This document shows positions 8,080 through 17,119 of a stretch of 64,000 nucleotides of DNA, piece after piece. The stretch covers positions 1-64,000 of the forward strand of contig NZ_JAKRYL010000016.1 in NCBI RefSeq assembly GCF_023555415.1, in the 5' to 3' direction. Origin of the DNA: Halalkalibacter alkaliphilus (GTDB lineage: Bacteria; Bacillota; Bacilli; Bacillales; Bacillaceae_D). A program made the translations under genes and the position numbers. The notes below the pieces were generated by a model, which saw only the letters and a list, made by a program, of their open reading frames with translations, ran no database searches and had not been told where the DNA came from. Each line of letters opens with the position of its first letter. Within the stretch, counting starts at the first letter, position 1.

Positions 8080-9174
8080 TTACTTAAATGGGTTTTCTTG
8101 TTCGTATTTCTCAACTAGTTCTTTATACGTATTTAAAACATCTTCACCAGGTAATCCCTTGTCTTCTTGCTCTTTGATCCATTCATCCCAGACATGTGTT
8201 GTAATAATATCCATCATAAAATTCAAATCCTCTTCAGTTGGCTCCACAATGGTCCCACCTGCTTCAATGAATTTCTCTTCATACTCTTCTTCCGTCACTT
8301 GATAGAGCGTGTGGAACGATTCAGGCTGAAATTCCTCTTTTACTTCCTCAATAACCGCTTGAAGATCGGCAGGTAAACTGTCCCAAACCGTTTTATTCAT
8401 CGTATACAGACCCGTTGTCGTTCCCATCGGTAATTTCCATGCATGTTTGGCAGATTCATGAAGACCGAAACTCATTGCTCCTTGAGCGGAGAAAAGCACA
8501 GTATCAACAATCCCTCTCGTTAATGCATCATACGCATCAGTTAAATTCATGCCAACTGGAACCATCCCTAACTCTCCTGCTATTTTTGCTTGAGTTGGAG
8601 AATTCGTAAGAACCTGTTGTCCTTTCAAATCATCGAAACTAGTTAGAGAATCTGTTGAAATGAAATACATAGGAGGAGCTCCAAAGTTCCCAATGTTTAC
8701 ATTTCCATGATTCTCAAGTTCTTGGTTCACTTCAGGAATTAGTTGGCGAAGCTCATTTGACGCTTTAACCGCAGTCCATGCATTTTCATGTAACCCAGGA
8801 TTTGAAGCAATCGTATTTAACGGTAGCTTCCCAGATTGCCATGAAGGAAACACAACAGCAACGTCAGCTATTCCATTGCCAACCGCATCAATTACGTCAA
8901 AACCATCAGACAAACCACCATTGTAATAACGTTCAAATTCAATTTGTCCTTCACTTCTCTCCTCGATTTCATCCAAATACGCATCCCATGCTAGAGTTAA
9001 AGGAATACCAGGAGGGGAATGGGTACTAGCTATTAAGTTTATGGTTTCCCTAGATTCAGCTTCTTGACCAGGATTCTCTTCGCTAGTCGTCGTCTCTGTG
9101 TTTGTGCTTGATGAACAACCGATTAACCCAAAAAGCGCCAATGAAAGAATAAGACTTTTAGATAGTTTTTTCAT
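8080..9174 (-). CDS. dctP: TRAP transporter substrate-binding lipoprotein DctP
   Basis: A 364-residue extracytoplasmic binding protein. The start at MKKLSK (9174) is favoured over the upstream in-frame start at 9216 because AAAGGGG lies about 9 bp before it. The signal peptide ends in a lipobox LIGC, with Cys20 as the lipid anchor, followed by a Ser/Thr/Glu-rich linker. The mature part shows DctP family features (YYNGGLSDGFDVIDAVGNGIADVAVVFPSW, FDDLKGQQVLTNSPTQ, NLTDAYDALTRGIVDT). It captures the substrate outside the membrane for DctQM and is the first gene of the operon, behind a perfect cre site. Confidence 0.92.
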   Translation of the reverse strand: MKKLSKSLILSLALFGLIGCSSSTNTETTTSEENPGQEAESRETINLIASTHSPPGIPLTLAWDAYLDEIEERSEGQIEFERYYNGGLSDGFDVIDAVGNGIADVAVVFPSWQSGKLPLNTIASNPGLHENAWTAVKASNELRQLIPEVNQELENHGNVNIGNFGAPPMYFISTDSLTSFDDLKGQQVLTNSPTQAKIAGELGMVPVGMNLTDAYDALTRGIVDTVLFSAQGAMSFGLHESAKHAWKLPMGTTTGLYTMNKTVWDSLPADLQAVIEEVKEEFQPESFHTLYQVTEEEYEEKFIEAGGTIVEPTEEDLNFMMDIITTHVWDEWIKEQEDKGLPGEDVLNTYKELVEKYEQENPFK

Positions 9175-9201
9175 ACATATAACCCCTTTTTTATTATTTT
9201 T

Positions 9202-9215
9202 TGATAACGCTTTCA
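9202..9215 (-). promoter_or_regulatory. Perfect cre site before the TRAP-sulfatase operon
   Basis: Minus-strand TGAAAGCGTTATCA fits the CcpA consensus TGWNANCGNTNWCA at every position, 28 bp before the dctP start. It implies repression when a preferred sugar is present. Confidence 0.75.
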
Positions 9216-9400
9216 ATTAATCTTATAAAAGAAAACCCTTTCATACCTATTTAACTACTCACATCCTTTTTTAATTTATAAGTTTATTGTAAATTCAATT
9301 ATCAATATCGTCTTTGACGAATTTTCTGAATTCTTAGCATATTTTATTCTCTCTTTATCTATCTTCTAATACGAGTAGCTTTCGCTTTCTAGTAACAACA

Positions 9401-9446
9401 AAAAAGGTGTAAATCACCTAAGGCAGACGCTAAAGTGAATTACACC
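9401..9446 (-). terminator. Rho-independent terminator after the binding-protein gene
   Basis: GGTGTAAATCACCTAA pairs with TTAAAGTGAATTACACC with two mismatches, followed on the minus strand by TTTTTTG. It ends the yesN-yesM-binding-protein transcript before the TRAP operon. Confidence 0.85.
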
Positions 9447-9461
9447 ATCATTCATTTAATT

Positions 9462-10979
9462 TTATTTAGATTCAGTTCCAGCCATAGTTTTATTCAACTG
9501 CTGGTATGCTTCATTTATTTCAGTTATAATTTCTTTACCTCCAGTAGATTTCCACTCTTCAACAGCCTTTTCAATTGCTTCCATCGGCTCTTCCCCTTTA
9601 ATAACGTTCACCATAGTTTCCATCCACCGGTTATTAATAGTCGTACCAATAGTAATTTCTGTTTTAGAAACAAGCCCAACAGCAGGATTGTTCACGAGAT
9701 ATTTTTCGTTATTTTTAGTAAAGGAATGAAGAGCAGCAGCTTCCTCCGCATCTGTCGTTTTCAGGATCATATACTTAGGATCATTCCGCCTTAAAAAAGA
9801 AAAAAGCAATTGAGACGGGGCATCTTTGGCTGCAGCTTCAAGGGACTGATAGTTATCATCTGAAATTCTCGCATAGTGAATTCCTTCAATCCCATGACTT
9901 AACAAATCATGCCCCTCATCTGAAAGCATATAATCTAACATTCCTAATATTTTTTCCTGTTTTTTTAAATCGATATTTGCATTAATCACAATTTTATGTT
10001 TTCCTGTCCTTGCAAAAATTCCACGTTCCTGATTTGGCCCAATTAAGGGAGAGAGCTGGACTAGTTCTGCTTCTGGTGAATTTCTTACTAATGCTGGTAT
10101 GGAAACGGTATGAAAAAGCCGAGCAATTCCTAATTGATTTCCTTGTAGCATCCGATAAGAATCATTATCTAAGTTGTAAAGAAAATCTGGATCAAGTACT
10201 CCCTCAGCATAGGCTTTTCTTAAAAAGCCAATAAAATCTTTTATCTCGTTCGTTTGGATTTGCATCGGAAATAGCTTTCCATTATCATCTATCCCCCAAC
10301 CATTAACTAGTCCAAATCCCGCCATGAAAAACAAAGCTGTATCTCCAAAACCAAAATTCCCCATAGGATTAATATCTAGTGTAAAGCCGATTGTATCTTG
10401 ATTACCTGAATTATTTGGGTCTTCGTTTACAAATACTTTAGCAACTTCGTAAAACTCGTCAACAGTTTCAGGCATCTCCAATCCAAGAGTGTCTAACCAG
10501 TCTTTACGAATAACAATTGATTCTAAAACCTCTGGAATATATACTGGAAAACCAAAGTATTGATCCTCAGGATTGTAGAGCTGATAAGCTGTTTCAGGGA
10601 TATATGTAAAAAGATTAGGATAGTCGCTAATATAAGGTTTCACATCCATAAAAACACCGCGATCACGCCATCGTAGAAACTGGTCATTTGTCACAAAAAA
10701 CACATCAGGAAATTTATTAGAAGCTGCAGCAACATTTAACTTTTCTTCGTAGATTGGCGTGGGAACCCACTCAATATTCAACTCCATCCCTAAACGTTTA
10801 TTTAATTCTTGTATGACAGGATGATTGGAATTCCACCCTCCTGATGTATAGCTCCTAATCATTATGTTGATTGTTGTTTTTTCATCCACTTCATCTTCGG
10901 TTCTATTATCCAACCATGAGCATCCGATCAGATTACTTATTAAAACTAAGATACAAAAAGAAGACAACCATTTCTGCAT
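9462..10979 (-). CDS. Extracellular solute-binding lipoprotein (LplA-like, sugar ABC type)
   Basis: A 505-residue family-1-type solute-binding protein. The start at MQKWLSS (10979) follows AAGGAGG with ideal spacing; the frame also runs 12 codons further upstream. The signal peptide ends LIGC (Cys near residue 20). Mature-protein features fit LplA/YtcQ-type oligosaccharide-binding proteins: VPTPIYEEKLNVAAASNKFPDVFF, GFPVYIPEVLESIVIRKDWLDTLGL and PETVDEFYEVAKVF. The gene follows yesM by 68 bp. No ABC permeases or ATPase are nearby, so it may serve permeases elsewhere (perhaps starting at the left edge), or act with YesM as a sensor partner. Confidence 0.87.
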   Translation of the reverse strand: MQKWLSSFCILVLISNLIGCSWLDNRTEDEVDEKTTINIMIRSYTSGGWNSNHPVIQELNKRLGMELNIEWVPTPIYEEKLNVAAASNKFPDVFFVTNDQFLRWRDRGVFMDVKPYISDYPNLFTYIPETAYQLYNPEDQYFGFPVYIPEVLESIVIRKDWLDTLGLEMPETVDEFYEVAKVFVNEDPNNSGNQDTIGFTLDINPMGNFGFGDTALFFMAGFGLVNGWGIDDNGKLFPMQIQTNEIKDFIGFLRKAYAEGVLDPDFLYNLDNDSYRMLQGNQLGIARLFHTVSIPALVRNSPEAELVQLSPLIGPNQERGIFARTGKHKIVINANIDLKKQEKILGMLDYMLSDEGHDLLSHGIEGIHYARISDDNYQSLEAAAKDAPSQLLFSFLRRNDPKYMILKTTDAEEAAALHSFTKNNEKYLVNNPAVGLVSKTEITIGTTINNRWMETMVNVIKGEEPMEAIEKAVEEWKSTGGKEIITEINEAYQQLNKTMAGTESK

Positions 10980-11046
10980 TTTGATTATCCTCCTTCTCCA
11001 AATTTTTACAACCAAACGATTTACTTACAAGTTATTCGACGGACCG

Positions 11047-12849
11047 CTAGATTGGCAAACGAACGAAAACAACGGTTTCTTCATCGTGGTTGGCTGCAAT
11101 ACTTACCCCGTATTGCTTGCCATACTTAAGTACAATTCGACAATGCACATTGGCAATTCCTAAACTTTGTTGCTTACGGTATTCCTCATGTACATTATCT
11201 GTAATAGAAGAAATTTTTCTATTCAGTATTTCGATTTTCTTATCATCTATTTTTAAACCTGTATTCGTAATTTTGATGACCAACTCCCCATCTTCGTCAT
11301 GTGCCGAAACAATAATTGACCCTTTTCCATCATTTGGTTCAATTGCATATTTGATCGCATTTTCCACAAGAGGCTGAATCATCAATTTTATGACAGTACA
11401 CTCTAAAAATTTGTCGTCTACATTTATTTGACTATGAAAAGTAACAGGAAACCTTACTTGAATAAGTGCTAAATAATGTTTGAGATGTTCCAGTTCCTCC
11501 CTAAGTGTAACTACTTTCGTTACATTTTTCGCTGTGTAACGATAGAAGTCAGCTAAATTGCGAGACATTGTAACGATTTGAGAAACATCTTCCATATAAG
11601 CAATACTTTTTATGATATCCAAAGAATTGTAGAGAAAGTGTGGATCTATTTGATTTTGTAACGCTTGAATAATCGCTTCCTTTTCTCTTAATAATAGATT
11701 TGCTTCCCTTAATTCCAAGGAAGTAACATTACTAAGTAATTCATCAATTTGTTCAACCATATTATTAAAACTGCGATTTAAATGAAAAATTTCGTCATTG
11801 CCAGACATTTCTGGTGCACGAACATGTAAATCTCCTTTTTCTACACGTAACATAAATTGTTTCAAATCTAAAATAGGCTTTACAAAACGATTTGTAATCC
11901 AAGGAACAATGATCACAATACTTACAACAATGATGAGAAGTGTTATTAAGATGATATTAGGTGTATTTTGCATAGCAGAAGCCATTTTATCTAATGGTAC
12001 CGTGTATACAAAAGTCCAACCTGTTGATTCTGACTTAGAAATAGAGACTAGCTGCCTCTGACCGTACACGTTTTGAATCGAGGCTTTTTCTTCAGAGGAT
12101 AAATTAAATTCGACGAGATCTGTCTCGGATCGTGAAATTCCAAGCCAATCATAGTTTTCGTGATAAACAATCAAATCATCTTCAGAAATAGCAAAAAAAC
12201 TACCTTCAGAAACTAAATTGGCATTATCAAATATTCTTTCCAATTCATTTAGTTCAAGATCAATCACTAGCTTACCAAGCAACTCTAATGTAACTATACT
12301 ATAGACGGGAACCTCGATTGACACGACCCGAACGTCGTTAACAATCGGATAATTAATAATATGTGTCGGTAATACCCTTATATCATGATGAAAAGAGTTA
12401 CTGTACCAGGGCTCCCCTGTATAGGAATGATTCCCTGATAACGGGAGGTTTGTCATTTCAAGAACTTTCAAGTCAGTAGTAACTAAAAACATCCCCACAA
12501 TTTCAGGATAATTTAAGGCAATATTTTTTCTCAGTTCATTTTGGATTGAATCGATTTCACTTGTACTAAATTCTCGTTCATTTTTCATCCATGATTGTAA
12601 CAGGTCACCAGTCAACAAGGACGATGTTGATTTGCCTAATTGAACCATATAAAATTCAATATGTTGATTTAAGCGTAATGTTGCTTCATTCGAAAGTCGG
12701 TAAAAATCATGTTTTACACTTTGAGTATAATTCACATAAGAAATGGAAGCCATTAAAAAAACAGACAGTAAGGCTACTGTAAAAAAAGCAACAATTAATT
12801 TCGTTTTTATTGATAGTTGTTGGTGTAACTTGTAAAAGAGATCTTTCAT
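11047..12849 (-). CDS. YesM-like sensor histidine kinase
   Basis: A 600-residue membrane kinase. Residues ~18-40 are the first transmembrane helix, then an extracellular dCache-like sensor (~40-300), a second helix (IILITLLIIVVSIVIIVPW, ~305), a HAMP domain, the His_kinase domain with DPH404FLYNSLD and a HATPase domain with MIQPLVENAIKYAI. The family autophosphorylates on the His of the PHFLYN motif and passes phosphate to a YesN-type regulator. Its start codon overlaps the stop of the regulator gene by 4 bp (ATGA). It probably senses an extracellular glycan fragment, perhaps presented by the adjacent binding protein. Confidence 0.92.
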   Translation of the reverse strand: MKDLFYKLHQQLSIKTKLIVAFFTVALLSVFLMASISYVNYTQSVKHDFYRLSNEATLRLNQHIEFYMVQLGKSTSSLLTGDLLQSWMKNEREFSTSEIDSIQNELRKNIALNYPEIVGMFLVTTDLKVLEMTNLPLSGNHSYTGEPWYSNSFHHDIRVLPTHIINYPIVNDVRVVSIEVPVYSIVTLELLGKLVIDLELNELERIFDNANLVSEGSFFAISEDDLIVYHENYDWLGISRSETDLVEFNLSSEEKASIQNVYGQRQLVSISKSESTGWTFVYTVPLDKMASAMQNTPNIILITLLIIVVSIVIIVPWITNRFVKPILDLKQFMLRVEKGDLHVRAPEMSGNDEIFHLNRSFNNMVEQIDELLSNVTSLELREANLLLREKEAIIQALQNQIDPHFLYNSLDIIKSIAYMEDVSQIVTMSRNLADFYRYTAKNVTKVVTLREELEHLKHYLALIQVRFPVTFHSQINVDDKFLECTVIKLMIQPLVENAIKYAIEPNDGKGSIIVSAHDEDGELVIKITNTGLKIDDKKIEILNRKISSITDNVHEEYRKQQSLGIANVHCRIVLKYGKQYGVSIAANHDEETVVFVRLPI

Positions 12850-13859
12850 AAGTTCATAATCTTCCTATATTCTTTTGGGGAATACCCATTTATCTGCTTA
12901 AATACCCGATTGAAATGAGGTGGTGAAATAAATCCAACCATTTCAGCTATTTCGTAGATTTTCAAATCATTTTCCGTAAGTAATTCCTTCGCTTTGTTTA
13001 TTCTTACTGTATTTAAATAGTTTACAAACGTTTGTCCAGTATGTTTTTTAAAAAGCAGACTAAAATGGGACACACTTATATTAAAGCGATCTGTTACGTC
13101 CATCATACTCAAGTCTTTATAGTAATTTTGTTGTAAGAATTCACACGCATTTCGAATAACGCTTCTTGAATCATTTTTAAGAAGATCTGTTGAACACTTC
13201 ATCCATTGTTCAAGTAATTGCTGAAAATGACTACGCACGCCTTCCTTCTCCACATCACATAAAATCTTTCGTTCAAAGTCTGGAAAAATACTCACAATTA
13301 GGTCGTTCATTTTGCCTGAGAATATTTTCAATAATACATGACGCTCACCAACACTGAGAGTTTTTGTATCATAGAGAGATTTGATTAGTTTCAAAAGTTC
13401 CTTCAAAAAATCATGACCACTATGATCTTGTATTTGATTTATAAACTCTTGAATTTCTAATAGAAAAGCATGCATAGTATGGTGATATTTCAACCGATCT
13501 ATAGTACCCTTTAACGCATTGAGAACCTCTGATTCAATAACTGGTTTAAGTAAAAAATCAGAGACGCCGTAGCGGATTGCTTGTTGCGCATATTCAAACT
13601 GATCATAACCAGTGACAATAATCGGGATGATAGGCAAATTACGCTCTTTAATTTCCTGAACAAGCCACAGTCCATCTTTTTTAGGCATCTTGATATCAGT
13701 TATCACAATGGTTGGCCATACCTCAAATATTAAATCAAGAGCTTCTTCGCCATTTCCAGCTTCTGCGACTACTTCATAACCACCGTCTATACTTTCTACC
13801 ATTTTTACCATTGCTCCACGAATCCACTGTTCATCCTCGACAACCATTACTTGATACAT
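12846..13859 (-). CDS. YesN-like response regulator (REC + AraC DNA-binding)
   Basis: A ~337-residue regulator with an N-terminal receiver domain (VVEDEQW, phosphorylation Asp55 in ITDIKMPKKDG, K in FLLKPV) and a C-terminal AraC HTH pair (DLSMMDVTDRFNISVSHFSLLFKKHTGQTF and YEIAEMVGFISPPHFNRVFKQINGYSPKEYRK). The start is ambiguous: ATG at 13859 has GGTGAT before it; 13865 or a GTG at 13871 are alternatives. It is the first gene of the yesN-yesM-binding-protein unit and likely activates the neighbouring sugar genes. Confidence 0.9.
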   Translation of the reverse strand: MYQVMVVEDEQWIRGAMVKMVESIDGGYEVVAEAGNGEEALDLIFEVWPTIVITDIKMPKKDGLWLVQEIKERNLPIIPIIVTGYDQFEYAQQAIRYGVSDFLLKPVIESEVLNALKGTIDRLKYHHTMHAFLLEIQEFINQIQDHSGHDFLKELLKLIKSLYDTKTLSVGERHVLLKIFSGKMNDLIVSIFPDFERKILCDVEKEGVRSHFQQLLEQWMKCSTDLLKNDSRSVIRNACEFLQQNYYKDLSMMDVTDRFNISVSHFSLLFKKHTGQTFVNYLNTVRINKAKELLTENDLKIYEIAEMVGFISPPHFNRVFKQINGYSPKEYRKIMNL

Positions 13860-13988
13860 TTTCATCACCACACATTATAGAAATTGCGAGAAATAAGGAA
13901 AAACTAACAGTAAGCGTTTTCATTCTTAGGTTGGAAAGCATCTACACTACTCGTTGAATAAGTAAATGATACTCTTATTTTTGTGATA

Positions 13989-14019
13989 CTAAAATTTATT
14001 ATAGCATAATAAATTTTAG
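13989..14019. promoter_or_regulatory. Perfect 31-bp AT-rich palindrome before yesN-like gene
   Basis: CTAAAATTTATTAT and ATAATAAATTTTAG form a perfect 14-bp inverted repeat around AGC, ~130 bp before the yesN-like start. There is no T-tract and no G/C in the stem apart from the ends, so an operator is more likely than a terminator. Confidence 0.45.
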
Positions 14020-14159
14020 AAAAATCAGCAAATTAATTATTTAGTCCTATCATAGACCTTCCTATTCTATTTAACGCTCTGCTACCTCCCCCACAGACTT
14101 AATCCTTAGTCATGTTTGATTCTACACATACTTCACTAGTTTCCCTTGTTAACGTTTTG

Positions 14160-14210
14160 TAAAAACCTCAAGGAAACCAATACTCTATAATTTAGAGAAC
14201 TGGTTTCCTT
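14160..14210 (-). terminator. Terminator after the sulfatase pseudogene
   Basis: AAGGAAACCA (14170-14179) pairs with TGGTTTCCTT (14201-14210), with an inner CTCTAT/ATAGAG-type pairing; the minus strand continues GAGGTTTTT. It outlives the decayed gene it once served. Confidence 0.65.
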
Positions 14211-14263
14211 AATCTTTACAATCTAGTTACTAATCTTTTAGATGTGAACGAAAGGTCTAGCCA

Positions 14264-14735
14264 TCATTCAACTACAAACGTTGAGACCAATTCCTCACTA
14301 TTTTTGAAACCGATTCTAACTGCTTTTGCCCGAATCGTCATTTTTCCCTTTTCAAGAGTAAGTGGCCCTTGATAAATTTTCAAACGTGGGGCGGGACCTT
14401 CTTCGGTTGTATAAATGATTGTAGCACCTAATGTCGCACTATAAAGCATAATGGCACATGAAAATGACCGCCATTTATCACCTCTACACCTGGAAAACGA
14501 TCATTAATCGGAATAAATAGCGGGTCTACTGTCCCATGCCGAAAGAGGAGTTTCAAACTGATAATCCGTTTTAAAATTATTCGTACAATAATATCCATCA
14601 TTCGTAAATATTCCGTGAACGTTTTTACATACGCTGGAGGGACTACTGTATATGGGGTTGGTAATTCTGGCGTGAATTCATTTTCATGCGTTGTCCGCAT
14701 TTGATGAGCCCCAATATATGTCGGATAATTGGAAA
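14264..14735 (-). pseudogene. Decayed second sulfatase with chitobiase-like C-terminal domain
   Basis: Translating the minus strand in shifting frames gives sulfatase sequence: YPTYIGAHQMRTTHENEF, then VVPPAYVKTFTEYLR, a +1 shift, then DGYYCTNNFKTDYQFETP and LSAWDSRPAIYSD ending at a stop. Further on, in another frame, YSATLGATIIYTTEEG begins a chitobiase/hexosaminidase-C-type domain that runs to the stop at 14264. The N-terminus with the C-x-P-x-R motif and the central part are missing. At least two frameshifts plus deletions mean it is not functional. It is not closely similar to the intact sulfatase at 4590-6083, so it marks a once larger sulfatase set. Confidence 0.75.
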
Positions 14736-14794
14736 TTTGGAGATAATAAATGTATAAAAAACACCAACTGCTAAGTGTGTTGGACTATTACAAC

Positions 14795-15985
14795 CTAAGC
14801 TGCTCCTGCCCCTACATCTTTTTTCGTACTAAGCTGGACTTTATAATAAAAGAACGTTGCTACCACTACGATCCCTGCACAAACGAGATACATCATTTGA
14901 TAATTTGTATAAAAAGCAACAATACCGAGTAAGACGGCTCCTACTCCCATACCGATATCAAAAAATAAATAGAATGTCGAAGTGGCCACACCTCTCCTTT
15001 CACTTGGAGAAGAGGCCGTAACAAGTGTAATAAAGCTTGGTTGAAGGGTCCCATAGCCTATGCCTATGACTGCCCCCATCGCAAGAAATGCAAATGGACT
15101 TTGTACAAAACTTAAGCCTACCCACCCTAAAAAATAGATAACAAGAGACGGATACACAACATAATTTGCACCAAATTTATCAAAGATCCTTCCTGTAAAG
15201 CTGCGTGTCGCAATCAACATAACCGCATACATCACAAAAAAATAACCAGCAATATTCCCCAGCCCAAGACTCTCAGCATAAATAGGAACATAAGATTGAA
15301 TCGTCGATTGTGCTAATATTAAAACAAAGCAAACAAATGCGATTGGTAATGCCTTTTTTTCAATCATGCTTTCCCATTTTAATTTCCGCTTAGTCTTGTC
15401 AAAATTAGGAACAGGAACTTCCTCTACTTTCGCCATTTTTGCAAATAGAAAAGCTGCAATTGTATAAACTGAACAAATAGCAAACAGGACAGTGAAGTTA
15501 TATGTTGAAACAATCATTAATCCTATTAATGGCCCTAACACCATGGATAAGCTCATAGATAAGGTAAAGTAACTGATTCCTTCCCCTTTTCGGCTAGCTG
15601 ACGGGATCTCTGATGCGATGGCCATTGTAGCAGTGGACACCATTCCAAATGCAGCACCATGTAAAATGCGTAATACTAATAGAAGAAAAATACTATTAAT
15701 ACCTAAATACGCTATGTTTGTAATAGCAAATAAAAGTAAGGAAGCGATTAAGATTTTCTTCTTCCCTAATTCATCTATCCACTTCCCTGCAAAAAATCTT
15801 ACGAAGATAGCCCCTAGCGTAAAAGCCATTAACGTGAGCCCTATCTCTTTTTCACTTTGTTTTAATACATTAATAACATAAAGCGGCAACGTCGTGATTA
15901 ACGTGTTGACTGTCATAAACAGAAAAAAATTACATAAACACATGCCAATAAAATCGCGATTCCATAACGGTACTTGTTTTTCCAT
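14795..15985 (-). CDS. MFS transporter of the aromatic cluster
   Basis: A ~396-residue 12-helix major facilitator. The start at MEKQVPLW (15985) follows GGTGGAGAGGA and is favoured over the frame start at 16045. Family marks include the loop 2-3 motif RFFAGKWIDELGKKKILI and a central cytoplasmic loop rich in charge. It is the last gene of the dioxygenase/hydroxylase operon, but a strong terminator (16031-16071) separates it from them, so it may be expressed by read-through. Likely imports the aromatic substrate or exports an intermediate; substrate unknown. Confidence 0.85.
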   Translation of the reverse strand: MEKQVPLWNRDFIGMCLCNFFLFMTVNTLITTLPLYVINVLKQSEKEIGLTLMAFTLGAIFVRFFAGKWIDELGKKKILIASLLLFAITNIAYLGINSIFLLLVLRILHGAAFGMVSTATMAIASEIPSASRKGEGISYFTLSMSLSMVLGPLIGLMIVSTYNFTVLFAICSVYTIAAFLFAKMAKVEEVPVPNFDKTKRKLKWESMIEKKALPIAFVCFVLILAQSTIQSYVPIYAESLGLGNIAGYFFVMYAVMLIATRSFTGRIFDKFGANYVVYPSLVIYFLGWVGLSFVQSPFAFLAMGAVIGIGYGTLQPSFITLVTASSPSERRGVATSTFYLFFDIGMGVGAVLLGIVAFYTNYQMMYLVCAGIVVVATFFYYKVQLSTKKDVGAGAA

Positions 15986-16030
15986 TTCCTCTCCACCCTC
16001 AAACGTATTTCTATCGTTACGTCCTAAGTA

Positions 16031-16071
16031 GAAAAAACTTTCCAAAGGAAAGCAACGTTCCTTTGGAAAGT
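16031..16071 (-). terminator. Strong terminator between dioxygenase 1 and MFS genes
   Basis: ACTTTCCAAAGGAA (16037-16050) and TTCCTTTGGAAAGT (16058-16071) pair perfectly over 14 bp around a 7-nt loop; TTTTTTC follows on the minus strand. Confidence 0.9.
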
Positions 16072-16098
16072 CCCTGACGGATTCTAAACGTCTACGTG

Positions 16099-17049
16099 TT
16101 ACTTACCAGCTTTTTCATGAATACTATCAAACTGTGCTGTATTAAAGATGTTATGCTCTGACCACGCATCGTTTGGATTCTCTTCTACTGGCCATAATTT
16201 CGGTCCATAATCCGGCGCAAAGTATAATGGTGAACCTCCATAAATTTCAACGCGGTTTCCACCTGGTTCAATTGCATACGTCGTGAACGCCTCACCTAAT
16301 GCATGTTTAAACGGTTTCATTTCTAATCGGTAGCCATTGTCTACCACATAGTCAGCTGTTTCTAGTACTTGATCACGATTTTCTACCGCGTAACAAATAT
16401 GATTTAAGTTTCCATGTTCCTTTTTAAAGTCAGCAAACATTGCTACTTCATGGTTCAAACTAGATACGGCTAGAATGGAACCAACTTCTGTTCCATTTGG
16501 CAGAACGACACCTTCATTGTATTTAAATCCGAGCTCTTGATAATATTGATTGTGACGAGAGACATCACTGCTCCAAAGCGTAACATGGTCTAAACGTCTT
16601 ACGGATGCACCGCGGCTTGGATTTTTTTGTGGACGAGAGCGCCATTTACTTTGCTTCTCCTCTGGAATGACAGCTAAATCAACATCCCAGAAAATTTCTT
16701 CTAAATGGCCTTCTGGTGATAAAAATTGATATGCTCTTCCATGTCCAAGGTCGCCTTCAATCCAGCCTTTTCCATATCCTTTGCTTTCAATGAACTGAAC
16801 AGCTTCTTGCAAATCTTCTTCACTTTCTGCACGCCAGCCAATATGTCCAAGTCCATGTGTTGATCCTTCTGTTATCTTCAAGCTATGGTGGAAAAACTCT
16901 CCCCATGCACGAAGGTATACTGAATTTCCTAATCTACCTGATTCTTCTAAGCCTAAAATCTCTTTGAAAAAAGTTACAGACTCTTCTAGTTTTGGACTAT
17001 AAATTTCTAAGTGTGCTAATTGTGAGATAAAATGATTTCTTTTTGGCAT
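16099..17049 (-). CDS. Extradiol (catechol 2,3-type) dioxygenase, copy 1
   Basis: A 316-residue vicinal-oxygen-chelate enzyme with two glyoxalase-like modules (residues ~8-120 and ~145-290). The Fe(II) ligands of the family are visible: His in RRLDHVTLW, His in LNHICYAVE and Glu in GNRVEIYGG. It opens a catechol-like ring next to the two hydroxyls. The start at 17049 is set by GGAGGAATG 7 bp before ATG. The gene is 70 bp after the flavin hydroxylase. It is almost identical to copy 2 (19596-20546); from about residue 100 to the end the proteins are the same, while the first 100 residues differ at roughly ten positions. Confidence 0.92.
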   Translation of the reverse strand: MPKRNHFISQLAHLEIYSPKLEESVTFFKEILGLEESGRLGNSVYLRAWGEFFHHSLKITEGSTHGLGHIGWRAESEEDLQEAVQFIESKGYGKGWIEGDLGHGRAYQFLSPEGHLEEIFWDVDLAVIPEEKQSKWRSRPQKNPSRGASVRRLDHVTLWSSDVSRHNQYYQELGFKYNEGVVLPNGTEVGSILAVSSLNHEVAMFADFKKEHGNLNHICYAVENRDQVLETADYVVDNGYRLEMKPFKHALGEAFTTYAIEPGGNRVEIYGGSPLYFAPDYGPKLWPVEENPNDAWSEHNIFNTAQFDSIHEKAGK

Positions 17050-17119
17050 GATCATTCCTCCGATTTTCGAATTATTTATATTAGACAAGTTTTGCCCTAT
17101 TTTTCTATTAATCTTAAAT

